Source: Anaerolineae bacterium
GTDB lineage: Bacteria > Chloroflexota > Anaerolineae > JAFGEY01
Direction: 5' to 3'
DNA: 25,925 nucleotides
Assembly (NCBI GenBank): GCA_016929205.1
Contig: JAFGJF010000472.1
Coordinates: 1-25,925 of the forward strand
The notes beneath the pieces are model-generated. The model was not told the origin of the DNA and made no database searches. It saw only the letters and a list, made by a program, of their open reading frames with translations. A program made the position numbers and the translations under genes. Positions 14,449 to 21,414 of this stretch are shown here, piece after piece. The stretch's first letter is position 1; each line of letters starts with the position of its first letter.

Positions 14449-14916
14449 ATGCCTGCACAAGAACTGACAATCCAAGAGATCATTACCAGAGCCATCGACT
14501 TTGAGCAAGATGCGTACGAATTTTACATCAATGCGATCCACATGGTCAAACACCAACACATCAAGGACGCCCTTCAAGATCTGGCCGATCAAGAGGTCGA
14601 ACACAAGATCAAGCTGCAAAAGCTGCGCGACGGTGATCTGGACGCGGTCATCCCGGCGACTGGCAAAACGATCCAGGATCTCAAGCTGGCCGAATATCTG
14701 GTTCTACCCGCCCTGGATGAAAACGCTACGTTCCAAGACATCTTGTTGGTGGCAATGCACCGCGAAAAATCCTCTTTTGATTTTTACACCACAATGGCCC
14801 AGATGACAAAAGACGAGGCAACAAAAAAGTTGTTCGAGTTCCTGGCACAGGAAGAACTGAAACACAAGAACAAAGTAGAAACCATTTACGACGAAGGTGT
14901 CTATCAAGATTTTTAG
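14449..14916 (+). CDS. Ferritin-like diiron protein (rubrerythrin-related)
   Basis: A 155-residue four-helix ferritin-fold protein with a complete diiron ligand set arranged as two E-x6-Y/E-x2-H pairs: E19...Y26 with E49..H52, and E106...Y113 with E136..H139. There is no rubredoxin domain. Family members reduce hydrogen peroxide (rubrerythrin) or oxidise iron; which applies cannot be told from sequence. No encapsulin targeting peptide is seen at the C-terminus, which ends in YDEGVYQDF. AGGAGG lies 4 nt before the ATG, 10 nt after the Rieske gene. Confidence 0.85.
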   Translation: MPAQELTIQEIITRAIDFEQDAYEFYINAIHMVKHQHIKDALQDLADQEVEHKIKLQKLRDGDLDAVIPATGKTIQDLKLAEYLVLPALDENATFQDILLVAMHREKSSFDFYTTMAQMTKDEATKKLFEFLAQEELKHKNKVETIYDEGVYQDF

Positions 14917-15009
14917 CTATTGGGTGAATTCGAGGCCATCGCAGAAAACAGCGTTCGTCTGTGTGCGTAGCACCGGTTCAAATCGAGACTCGCAAAAAAG
15001 GAGGAAAAA

Positions 15010-15195
15010 ATGGATTGGATAACGTTTCTAAAAGTGATGATCGAGGATGAAAAGGCGGCTGCCAGCAAATACCAGTTGGCACTGGATGAGGCCAATTCGC
15101 CCGAACTAGAGACAGTTCTGGAGAAACTGCTGCACGAAGAGCAGTTTCATGTAGACTTTTTGGAACAAGAGATCCGCAGATTGCAGTCCGCATAA
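15010..15195 (+). CDS. 61-residue half-ferritin (single E-x6-Y/E-x2-H helix pair)
   Basis: A 61-residue, two-helix protein with exactly half of a ferritin diiron site: E14...Y21 (E-x6-Y) and E44..H47 (E-x2-H). A dimer would rebuild the four-helix site, as happens in encapsulated ferritins (EncFtn). Typical EncFtn is about 95-115 residues and ends in an encapsulin tag; this one ends at LQSA just after helix 2 without a tag. AGGAGG is 5-6 nt before the ATG, and the tandem-ferritin cargo gene begins 22 nt downstream, so it is a real part of the operon. Iron oxidation or an accessory role for the encapsulin system is possible. It is not a frameshift remnant, since strong signals start it and it ends cleanly. 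Confidence 0.75.
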   Translation: MDWITFLKVMIEDEKAAASKYQLALDEANSPELETVLEKLLHEEQFHVDFLEQEIRRLQSA

Positions 15196-15217
15196 CATAG
15201 GACTAGAAAGGCTGGCG

Positions 15218-16147
15218 ATGGATAAACAGGCGATCATTGATCTGTTGAATGCCGACATCCGCGACGAGCACGCAGCAATCATCCAATACCTTCAACATGC
15301 TTACGCCATCGGCGAAGGCGAAGAAGCCGGAGAGATCGAAGCAATCGCTCGCGAAGAGATGCGTCACCTGGACTGGCTGGCCGAGCAGGTCGTCGAGCTA
15401 GGCGGCAAACCGGATATGGCCCGGGGCCATATCGATCTCACCGGCAGCAAGGCGGCAGAGTGGATGTCGCACGATGTGGACGCAGAGGAACGGGCGATTG
15501 CACAATACCAGGCCCAAATTGAGGTGATAGAGGATCCGGCAATCGAGCGCCTGTTAAAGCGGATCTTGGCCGACGAAAAGTCTCATCGGGGTGATTTCGC
15601 GCATTTGAGCGAAAAGCTCGCCGTCGAAACAGCCGAGGGCGCAGAAGCTGGTGAGGCACCCGTCTCACTGCCAGAACGCACCGCCGAGGGAACATCTCCA
15701 CACATCGTGGATATTTTGCAGACTGGGATACGGCACGAATACACGGTGATCCTGCAATACCTGTATCACGACTTTATGGGCCCGGACTGCGAAATTGGTC
15801 GCGAGATGGAGATGCAGGCCATCAACGAGATGCAGCACATGGGATGGTTGGCCGAGCACTTGGCTCAAGCGGGCGGACACCCGGATATGGAACATACGGA
15901 TTTGGTGCTAGATGGCACATTGCCCGAAATGCTGCAAGCCGACATCGAAGCCGAAAGGGCAGTCACAAAAGATTATACGCAACAGATCGCGCAACTGCAA
16001 GATAAACCGTTAAAAGAGCTACTCACCCGGATCCGCGATCATGAAATCTATCATGATGAACTGTTCAGTGACATCCTGGATGAGGTACAAAAACGCGCAC
16101 CTACCAAGTTCACTGTTGGCAGCTTGATGAAAAAATCCAAAGAATAA
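15218..16147 (+). CDS. Tandem double-ferritin-domain encapsulin cargo protein
   Basis: A 309-residue protein with two complete ferritin-like domains. Domain 1 (about 1-135) has E17...Y24, E47..H50, E90...Y97 and E120..H123. Domain 2 (about 162-292) has E174...Y181, E204..H207, E246...Y253 and E276..H279. An Ala/Glu/Pro-rich linker (136-160) joins them. The extreme C-terminus, KFTVGSLMKKSKE after a proline-containing break, matches encapsulin targeting peptides of the (L/F)TVGSL type. The shell gene starts 39 nt downstream. Likely function: ferroxidase delivering Fe(III) to the nanocompartment lumen, or a peroxidase. Relatives annotated bacterioferritin usually have one domain, so the duplication in a single chain is unusual. 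Ligands and tag are seen; packaging is inferred. Confidence 0.88.
   Translation: MDKQAIIDLLNADIRDEHAAIIQYLQHAYAIGEGEEAGEIEAIAREEMRHLDWLAEQVVELGGKPDMARGHIDLTGSKAAEWMSHDVDAEERAIAQYQAQIEVIEDPAIERLLKRILADEKSHRGDFAHLSEKLAVETAEGAEAGEAPVSLPERTAEGTSPHIVDILQTGIRHEYTVILQYLYHDFMGPDCEIGREMEMQAINEMQHMGWLAEHLAQAGGHPDMEHTDLVLDGTLPEMLQADIEAERAVTKDYTQQIAQLQDKPLKELLTRIRDHEIYHDELFSDILDEVQKRAPTKFTVGSLMKKSKE
16106..16135 (+). other. Encapsulin targeting peptide in the cargo gene
   Basis: Codes for residues 297-306 of the tandem ferritin, KFTVGSLMKK. The TVGSL core is the same as in characterised encapsulin cargo tags such as those of Myxococcus cargo proteins. None of the other ferritin-like proteins here ends this way. 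Confidence 0.8.
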
Positions 16148-16186
16148 CAAGGGCATCTAGTACATACAAGAGACAAGGAGGGATCA

Positions 16187-16969
16187 ATGACCGACGTTTT
16201 AATGCGAGGTGATGCACCACTAAGCGGAGAAGACTGGGCCAAACTGAACCAAGTCGTGATCGACGTTGCGCGCCAACTCTTGGTTGGCCGGCAGATCGTC
16301 GAACTCACCGGACCATTGGGGCTGGGAACTCAAACCGTTCCTATGCTTTCGGTAGGCGAGAATGATGGTGTAACCCGCGTGAGCGAGCGCAGTTTTCTGA
16401 CCTTATCCGTTCTGGAACAAGATTTTGAATTAGCATGGCAGGATCTTGCCGCGGCTCAAAGCCAGGGACTGCCTCTCGAATTGGGGCCGGCAGCGGCAGC
16501 CAGCGCCGCCTGCGCCAACGCAGAGGACAGACTGATATTCAGTGCCCTGTTGAACGCTCAGGGCCGATCCACTTCCAAGCTGGGAGATTGGAACGAACCA
16601 GGCCAGGCACTCGAAACCATCGTTTCTGCCACCGCGCAGTTGGTTGCCAACGGTTTTTTTGGCCCCTTTGCCATCGTACTCAGCCCAGCATTGTACGCCA
16701 AGACTCAACGCATTGCACAAGGGATGGGACGGCTGGTCAGCAAGTTGATCAGCGATGTTGCCGAGGGAGGGCTGTTCCGCTCGCTGTTGCTAGCTGCAAA
16801 TCAAGGTATCGTCCTCGCCCAAGGCAAGCATAACCTCGACCTGGTCGTGGGACAGGATCTGACCGTCGCTTACCTGGGCAACGAAGCATTAAACCATCAT
16901 TTTCGCGTCTTGGAGAGTCTGGCCTTGCGTATCAAACGGCCTGGCGCGATCTGCACACTCGAAAAATAG
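16187..16969 (+). CDS. enc: Family-1 encapsulin nanocompartment shell protein
   Basis: A 260-residue protein close in length to Thermotoga maritima encapsulin (about 265). The N-terminal helix LSGEDWAKLNQVVIDVARQLL, here at residues 12-32, is followed by LVGRQIVELTGPLG, the family entry strand. A central P-domain element LEQDFELAWQDL (about 75-86) is present, and EDRLIFSALLN (111-121) matches the family helix. FGPFAIVLSPALYAKTQR (about 160-177) and the C-terminal GQDLTVAYLG...RVLESLALRIKRPGAIC strands are diagnostic of the HK97-like fold in encapsulins. It should assemble an icosahedral shell that binds the tagged cargo on its inner face. AGGAGG precedes ATG 16187. The gene directly follows its tagged cargo gene, the usual encapsulin arrangement. 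Confidence 0.9.
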   Translation: MTDVLMRGDAPLSGEDWAKLNQVVIDVARQLLVGRQIVELTGPLGLGTQTVPMLSVGENDGVTRVSERSFLTLSVLEQDFELAWQDLAAAQSQGLPLELGPAAAASAACANAEDRLIFSALLNAQGRSTSKLGDWNEPGQALETIVSATAQLVANGFFGPFAIVLSPALYAKTQRIAQGMGRLVSKLISDVAEGGLFRSLLLAANQGIVLAQGKHNLDLVVGQDLTVAYLGNEALNHHFRVLESLALRIKRPGAICTLEK

Positions 16970-16997
16970 CACACATTGCAAAGGAGAGGCAAACACG

Positions 16998-17489
16998 ATG
17001 AAAGCGACGCAAGCAGCATTAGATGCGCTGAAACAAGCCATCGAGTTGGAAACCAAAGGACATGAATTCTACTTGAAAGCGGCACAGCGCGTCACAGATC
17101 CCGAAGGCGCTGAGATGTTTCGATCGCTTGCCGACGATGAAGTGTTGCACAAAAACATCTTGAATCGCCAACTCGAATCGTTGACCGGAGGCAAAGGTTG
17201 GATTCTGCCCGAGGGCGTCGGAAAACACAAAGCAGATCTAGAAACGCCGCTTTTTCCCGAGGGGAAAGCACTTGAAACAGCAGTCCAACCCGACGCCAGT
17301 GAGATGAACGCCTTACTGTTCGCTATCGGCATCGAAAACGACAGCTTTAACCTTTACGTCGAACAAGCCAGGGCAGCTCAAGACGCAAACGCAAAGCAGA
17401 TCTATGAATTTCTGGTCGATGCAGAACGCACGCACTTTAATTTGCTTATGCTCAACTATGAGCGTCTTTCCACAACAGGCCACTGGTGA
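16998..17489 (+). CDS. Ferritin-like diiron protein downstream of encapsulin
   Basis: A 163-residue ferritin-fold protein of the rubrerythrin group. Diiron ligands: E18...Y25, E48..H51, E113...Y120 and E143..H146. There is a 50-60-residue loop between the two helix pairs with KGWILPEGVGKHK and LETPLFPEGK, longer than in the 155-residue paralogue at 14449. No rubredoxin domain and no encapsulin tag (C-terminus STTGHW). Function probably peroxide reduction or iron oxidation with electrons from rubredoxin, encoded next. GGAGAGG is upstream of the ATG, 28 nt after the encapsulin stop. Confidence 0.85.
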   Translation: MKATQAALDALKQAIELETKGHEFYLKAAQRVTDPEGAEMFRSLADDEVLHKNILNRQLESLTGGKGWILPEGVGKHKADLETPLFPEGKALETAVQPDASEMNALLFAIGIENDSFNLYVEQARAAQDANAKQIYEFLVDAERTHFNLLMLNYERLSTTGHW

Positions 17490-17563
17490 TTAAACTGGAG
17501 CAACCGTTCGAGCCAGTTCAGATGGATATGTAAACCGATTTTTTTACAGAAAAGGAGACAAAA

Positions 17564-17725
17564 ATGGCAAAATGGGAATGTATGGCATGTGGATATATCT
17601 ATGATCCGGCAGAAGGCGATCCGGATGGAGGCATCGCACCGGGAACCGCATTCGAAGATCTCCCTGACGATTGGGTCTGTCCCGAATGTGGCGTCGGCAA
17701 GGACATGTTTGAAAAGATAGACTAG
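17564..17725 (+). CDS. rub: Rubredoxin
   Basis: A 53-residue rubredoxin, too short for many gene callers. The FeS4 cysteines are C6 and C9 (CMACGY) and C39 and C42 (CPECG), with the conserved [10 protein letters not shown] and PDDWVCP segments. It is a one-electron cytoplasmic carrier for rubrerythrin, superoxide reductase and flavodiiron proteins, all encoded in this cluster. AAAGGAGA lies 6-7 nt before ATG 17564. Its stop is 6 nt from the start of its probable reductase. The 74-nt gap before it holds a short hairpin (TGTAAA/TTTACA, about 17530-17550) of unclear role. Confidence 0.96.
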   Translation: MAKWECMACGYIYDPAEGDPDGGIAPGTAFEDLPDDWVCPECGVGKDMFEKID

Positions 17726-17731
17726 AATACG

Positions 17732-18973
17732 ATGCCCCAATACGTCATTGTCGGGAACGGCATCGCCGGCGTGACCGCAGCACAACACATAGCCAGTATC
17801 GATCCGTCAGCAGAGATCCACATCCTGGGCGCAGAACCTCATCTCTACTATCGGCGCCCTATGCTGTGGAAACACATCGCCGGCGAAATCCAAGAGCCAG
17901 ACCTGTATTTCAGGCCTGCAGAATGGTATGAAAACCAGAACATCCACGTTCACCTGAATGCGTTAGTCGTGTCTCTGGATCCTCACGCCCGAATATTGAC
18001 TCTCGCCGACGATAACACGTTTGCATACGACAAGCTGCTCCTGGCGACCGGTAGCTGTCCATTCATCCCCCCCTTCAAAGGGGCAGACAAAACGGGGGTT
18101 TTTACGCTTCGTACGCTGGACGACGCACAGAAAATTAAGGCACAAGCGATAAACAGTCACGACGCGATTGTCATCGGCGGGGGGTTGCTCGGACTGGAAA
18201 CGGCCAAATCGCTGCTGGCTCCCACCAGAACTGTATCCGTGTTGGAATTTATGCCCCATCTTTTGCCACAACAACTGTGCGCAGAGGGTGCTGCAGTCTT
18301 GCAGCACCTTTTGGAGGGGATGGGGCTCAAGATCTTGACCTCGGCATCCACAAAAGCCATCGTGGGCAACGGGCAAGTGACCGGCGTACAACTTGAGGAT
18401 GGACGCGCCATCGAAGGCCAGATGGTGATCGTCTCTGCTGGAATTCGTCCCCGGATTGAACTTGCAGAACAGGCTCACCTTGAAACACGCCGAGGCATCC
18501 TCGTCGATCAACATATGTGTACCAGCGATCCACATATCTATGCTGCTGGAGACGCTGCCGAGGCAAACGGTACGATATACGGCATCATTCCCGCCGCAAT
18601 GGAGCAGGCGCGTGTGGCAGCAGCCAATATGGTCAAGCAAGACAGTTCCACATACAATGGAACACTGCGGTCAACGACACTCAAGGTAGCCGGCATCAAC
18701 CTCACTTGCCTGGGCAACTCAAATGCCGCCGACGATGAGGGATGGGACACCACAAAGCAAATGGATCAAGCCGCCGGCATGTTCAAAAAGCTCGTTTTAA
18801 AGGATGGCCAGATCACGGGCGCTATTCTGTTGGGAGATGTTCAGGATACGCGTGCCATTCAGCAACTGATCCAAAAACAGATCGATGTCTCGGCCTACAA
18901 ACACAGGCTGTTGTCACCAGATTTCAACCTCGCCGCATTGGCACGCGGCGACATTCAAGACTCAAAGATTTAA
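17732..18973 (+). CDS. nror: NAD(P)H:rubredoxin oxidoreductase (FAD-dependent)
   Basis: A 413-residue flavoprotein of the pyridine nucleotide-disulfide oxidoreductase superfamily without an active-site CxxC pair. The FAD Rossmann motif VIVGNGIAGVTAA is at residues 5-17, LLLATGS near 105, the NAD(P)H-binding motif VIGGGLLGLETA near 148-159, and the C-terminal FAD motif YAAGDAAE at about 270. It resembles Clostridium NROR and NirB/rubredoxin reductase N-terminal halves. It passes NAD(P)H electrons to rubredoxin, whose gene ends 6 nt before its ATG. The tail is longer than minimal NROR, resembling NirB-like proteins with an added C-terminal part. Very probably the electron entry point of the detoxification branch. 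Confidence 0.87.
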   Translation: MPQYVIVGNGIAGVTAAQHIASIDPSAEIHILGAEPHLYYRRPMLWKHIAGEIQEPDLYFRPAEWYENQNIHVHLNALVVSLDPHARILTLADDNTFAYDKLLLATGSCPFIPPFKGADKTGVFTLRTLDDAQKIKAQAINSHDAIVIGGGLLGLETAKSLLAPTRTVSVLEFMPHLLPQQLCAEGAAVLQHLLEGMGLKILTSASTKAIVGNGQVTGVQLEDGRAIEGQMVIVSAGIRPRIELAEQAHLETRRGILVDQHMCTSDPHIYAAGDAAEANGTIYGIIPAAMEQARVAAANMVKQDSSTYNGTLRSTTLKVAGINLTCLGNSNAADDEGWDTTKQMDQAAGMFKKLVLKDGQITGAILLGDVQDTRAIQQLIQKQIDVSAYKHRLLSPDFNLAALARGDIQDSKI

Positions 18974-18977
18974 CAGC

Positions 18978-19035
18978 GCGAGCGTCTCGCTCGCAACAGA
19001 CAAAGGTGATGGGCGCATCTCCCTACATGCCCATC
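18978..19035 (+). other. Two successive hairpins between NROR and rubrerythrin genes
   Basis: The first is a perfect 7-bp stem GCGAGCG/CGCTCGC with a TCT loop (18978-18994), 5 nt after the NROR stop. The second is GATGGGC/GCCCATC with a 14-nt loop (19008-19035). Neither is followed by a T-tract, so mRNA processing or stabilisation is more likely than full termination. The rubrerythrin Shine-Dalgarno lies outside both. Confidence 0.45.
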
Positions 19036-19057
19036 TTGATGAAAACAGAGGATAAAG

Positions 19058-19555
19058 ATGCATGCAATGACTCAAGCCAACCTGGAAGCGGCTTTTGCCG
19101 GCGAAAGCCAGGCACATATGAAATACATGATCTTTGCCGATCAGGCAGAAAAAGAGGGATACCCCCAAGTTGCGCGCCTTTTCAGAGCCATTTCCTACGC
19201 TGAACAAGTACACGCCACCAACCACTTTAGACAACTAAACGGTGTAGGCGATACGGTTGCCAACTTGAAAGAAGCAATGGGCGGCGAGAATTTTGAGGTT
19301 ACCGAGATGTACCCCGCTTACGACGCCGTTGCCAAGCTGCAAGGCGAAAAGGGCGCCATACTCAGCATCCACTATGCGCTGGAAGCTGAAAAAATCCACG
19401 AAGCAATGTACAATGAAGCCAGGCAATTGGTCGGGACCGGGCAAGACCGGGAGGCCACGACGGTGCATATTTGCGAGGTTTGCGGGCATACCGTCATCGG
19501 CGAAGCTCCTGACAAATGCCCGGTTTGTTCACGGACACAATTCAAAGCATTTTAG
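19058..19555 (+). CDS. rbr: Rubrerythrin with C-terminal rubredoxin-like domain
   Basis: A 165-residue classic-layout rubrerythrin. The ferritin-like domain (about 1-125) has E16...Y23, E49..H52, E80/E83 ahead of the MYP motif, and E111..H114. The C-terminal rubredoxin-like FeS4 site uses C139, C142, C154 and C157, spaced for the short rubrerythrin-type loop (PDKCPVC). Rubrerythrin reduces H2O2 to water with electrons from rubredoxin. It is somewhat shorter than Desulfovibrio rubrerythrin (about 190). GAGG stands 6 nt before ATG 19058; a second ATG three codons later is possible. Its electron donors rubredoxin and NROR are just upstream. Confidence 0.92.
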   Translation: MHAMTQANLEAAFAGESQAHMKYMIFADQAEKEGYPQVARLFRAISYAEQVHATNHFRQLNGVGDTVANLKEAMGGENFEVTEMYPAYDAVAKLQGEKGAILSIHYALEAEKIHEAMYNEARQLVGTGQDREATTVHICEVCGHTVIGEAPDKCPVCSRTQFKAF

Positions 19556-19585
19556 GCGTATTGGAAAGACATGAGGAGGTAAAAA

Positions 19586-19960
19586 ATGTCTGCGTTAAGC
19601 GAAACGATCAAGCAAGCTGATTGGAAAAAAGAAAAACACGCACCCGTCATCGAAGCACCAGATACGGTCAAAGCCGGCGAGACCTTTAAGGTCAAAGCTA
19701 GCCTGGGCAAAGAGATCGCCCACCCAAACACACTCGAACATCACATCGGCTGGATCTCGTTGTATTTCCTGCCCGAGGGCGGCGCAGCACCACTGCAGGT
19801 CGGCCATTTCGAATTCACCTCGCACGGCGCAGGTGACGTCTACACATCGCCTGCCGCTATGGCAGTGCTCAAAATCGAAAAGCCGGGCACGCTGCAAGCT
19901 GTGTCATTCTGCAACATCCACGGCTTGTGGGAAGCCAGCAAAGAGATTGGCATCGGCTAG
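19586..19960 (+). CDS. nlr: Superoxide reductase, 1Fe neelaredoxin type
   Basis: A 124-residue class II superoxide reductase. The catalytic Fe(His)4Cys centre can be assigned to H18, H46, H52 and H112 with C109 (CNIHGLWE). E16-K17 form the conserved EKH motif that guides superoxide and protonates the peroxo intermediate. The N-terminal desulforedoxin FeS4 domain is absent. It converts superoxide to H2O2 in the cytoplasm, feeding rubrerythrin, whose gene ends 30 nt upstream. GAGGAGG lies 6 nt before the ATG. Followed by strong hairpins that may end the first half of the cluster. Confidence 0.94.
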   Translation: MSALSETIKQADWKKEKHAPVIEAPDTVKAGETFKVKASLGKEIAHPNTLEHHIGWISLYFLPEGGAAPLQVGHFEFTSHGAGDVYTSPAAMAVLKIEKPGTLQAVSFCNIHGLWEASKEIGIG

Positions 19961-19976
19961 TCCTTAAACGATCACA

Positions 19977-20027
19977 GGCCTCAGAGAAGAACATTCTCTG
20001 AGGCCCTCTTGTCTTGCTACAAGAGGG
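19977..20027 (+). terminator. Two overlapping hairpins after the superoxide reductase gene
   Basis: Hairpin A: a perfect 12-bp stem GGCCTCAGAGAA/TTCTCTGAGGCC with a 5-nt loop (19977-20005). Hairpin B: a perfect 9-bp stem CCCTCTTGT/ACAAGAGGG with a 6-nt loop (20004-20027), whose left arm is the pyrimidine-rich tail of A. A alone looks like a terminator with a poor U-tract (CTCTTGTCTT). B just precedes the cyclase Shine-Dalgarno at 20038. Partial termination separating the two halves of the cluster is likely. Confidence 0.55.
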
Positions 20028-20052
20028 GGCCCGCCATAGGAGGTCATGTAAC

Positions 20053-21150
20053 ATGCTGTTTCACAAGCGCAAACCTGACCCGCGGGCACGATTCGCACAG
20101 ATGGAGCGCTATGGCATCTCTCAAACGACGCTGGACAGATTAGCCGACTATGTGCGCGATGCCCAAGATGACGAGTTGGTCAAGATCAACCCGAACTATC
20201 TGGCTGCCGCACTGGATATAGACGTCCACCAGACGTTGGCACTGATGGCCTATGCCGTCCAGGAAGGGCTGTTCGACCTCAATTGGGACGTACACTGCCC
20301 ACATTGCCAGAACCGGGCACGCACCTTTTTTACCCTGGAACAAGGACAAACACAAGAGTATTGCCCCCAGTGCCAGGTCAGTTTTGTAACACACCTTGAT
20401 CACGAAATCCACGTCACCTTTACGGTCAATGCATCCGTCCGAAAGGTAGCCGACCAGGAGCCCGCCTTCAAGCCGGGCTTTCTACCTACCTACGGTTTGG
20501 AACTGCTAAACGTCCAGCCCTTCCGAGATCTCTTTGGCGACCAGGTGCTGCCCTCCGGGGAAAGCCTCCAGGTCACGCGCATCGTCCTGCTGTTCACCGA
20601 CCTGCGCGGATCAACGGCAATGTATGCCCGCGAAGGCGATCCCAAAGCGTTTGGCTGGGTGCGAGAGCACTTTGACGTCCTGTTCGATGCTGCAATCCGA
20701 AACCAAGGGGTCACAATCAAAACCATTGGCGATGCAGTCATGTGCACCTTTCTCTCTCCCGCCGATGCGGTGCAGGCGTCGGTGGATATGCACGACGGCA
20801 TCCAGGCACTGAACACACGCCTCGAACTGAGCGACCAGGCAGCGCTATCCATTCGCCTCGGCATCCACATCGGGCCGTGTATCACGGTCACATTGAACGA
20901 CACCCTGGACTATTTCGGAGCGACGGTCAACATCGCCTCGCGGGTCAGCCACCTTTCGCGCGGCGACGACGCGATCCTTACCCCACAGGTGATGCAAGAT
21001 GGCGAGGTCCGGGCTATGCTGCCGAAAATTGGCAGGCTGGAAGACTTTGAATACAATCTACACGGCTATGAACAACGCTTTCAATTGTGCCGTTTGATTT
21101 TTCACCAGGTCAGATTGGAACCTGTGATCAATATCCTCAACCCATCTTGA
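20053..21150 (+). CDS. Class III adenylate cyclase with N-terminal zinc-ribbon domain
   Basis: A 365-residue soluble cyclase. Residues 40-135 resemble the adenylate-cyclase-associated DUF5939-type domain, with a zinc ribbon C82/C85 and C104/C107. The catalytic domain (about 175-335) has metal aspartates D183 (FTDLRGST) and D227 (GDAV). Adenine-selecting K223 (TIKTIGD) and D286 (DYFG) are present, as are transition-state residues N293 and R297 (GATVNIASR). All key residues are present, so ATP to cAMP activity is expected. Start: ATG 20053 with AGGAGG 9 nt upstream; the in-frame extension to 20014 overlaps the hairpin region and is rejected. It sits between superoxide reductase and glutaredoxin genes. 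Redox sensing through the zinc ribbon is possible but speculative. Confidence 0.88.
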   Translation: MLFHKRKPDPRARFAQMERYGISQTTLDRLADYVRDAQDDELVKINPNYLAAALDIDVHQTLALMAYAVQEGLFDLNWDVHCPHCQNRARTFFTLEQGQTQEYCPQCQVSFVTHLDHEIHVTFTVNASVRKVADQEPAFKPGFLPTYGLELLNVQPFRDLFGDQVLPSGESLQVTRIVLLFTDLRGSTAMYAREGDPKAFGWVREHFDVLFDAAIRNQGVTIKTIGDAVMCTFLSPADAVQASVDMHDGIQALNTRLELSDQAALSIRLGIHIGPCITVTLNDTLDYFGATVNIASRVSHLSRGDDAILTPQVMQDGEVRAMLPKIGRLEDFEYNLHGYEQRFQLCRLIFHQVRLEPVINILNPS

Positions 21151-21162
21151 TAGGAGACAACG

Positions 21163-21414
21163 TTGAAACAAGTACACCTGTATGCATTGAGCACCTGCGG
21201 ATGGTGCAGAAAAGCGAGACATTTTTTGGAAGACAATGACATCGAGCACGAATGCACCTATGTCGACCAACTCAAGGGCGCTGAGCGCGACGAGGTGATG
21301 CGCATCGTACGCCAGTGGAACCCCAAAGGAAGCTTTCCCACCATCGTCGTTGCCGACACCGAGGTTATCGTTGGCTTTAAGGAAGACCGGTTGCGCGAGG
21401 TCCTGGAGTTATGA
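21163..21414 (+). CDS. Glutaredoxin-like (NrdH-type) thiol oxidoreductase
   Basis: An 83-residue glutaredoxin-fold protein. The active site is C12-G-W-C15 (STCGWCRKA), and SFPTIVV supplies the cis-proline. CGWC rather than CPYC suggests a NrdH-like or archaeal-type protein reduced by a dedicated reductase rather than glutathione. TTG start at 21163 with GGAG 7 nt upstream. Its stop overlaps the start of the FTR-rubredoxin gene by 4 nt (ATGA), a strong hint that the two work as an electron donor/acceptor pair. Confidence 0.87.
   Translation: MKQVHLYALSTCGWCRKARHFLEDNDIEHECTYVDQLKGAERDEVMRIVRQWNPKGSFPTIVVADTEVIVGFKEDRLREVLEL

Noticed and set aside
14449..17489. Encapsulin targeting peptides on the other ferritin-like proteins
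   Set aside because: C-termini VYQDF (14449 gene), RLQSA (15010 gene) and TTGHW (16998 gene) do not resemble the TVGSL-type tag. Only the 309-residue protein qualifies.
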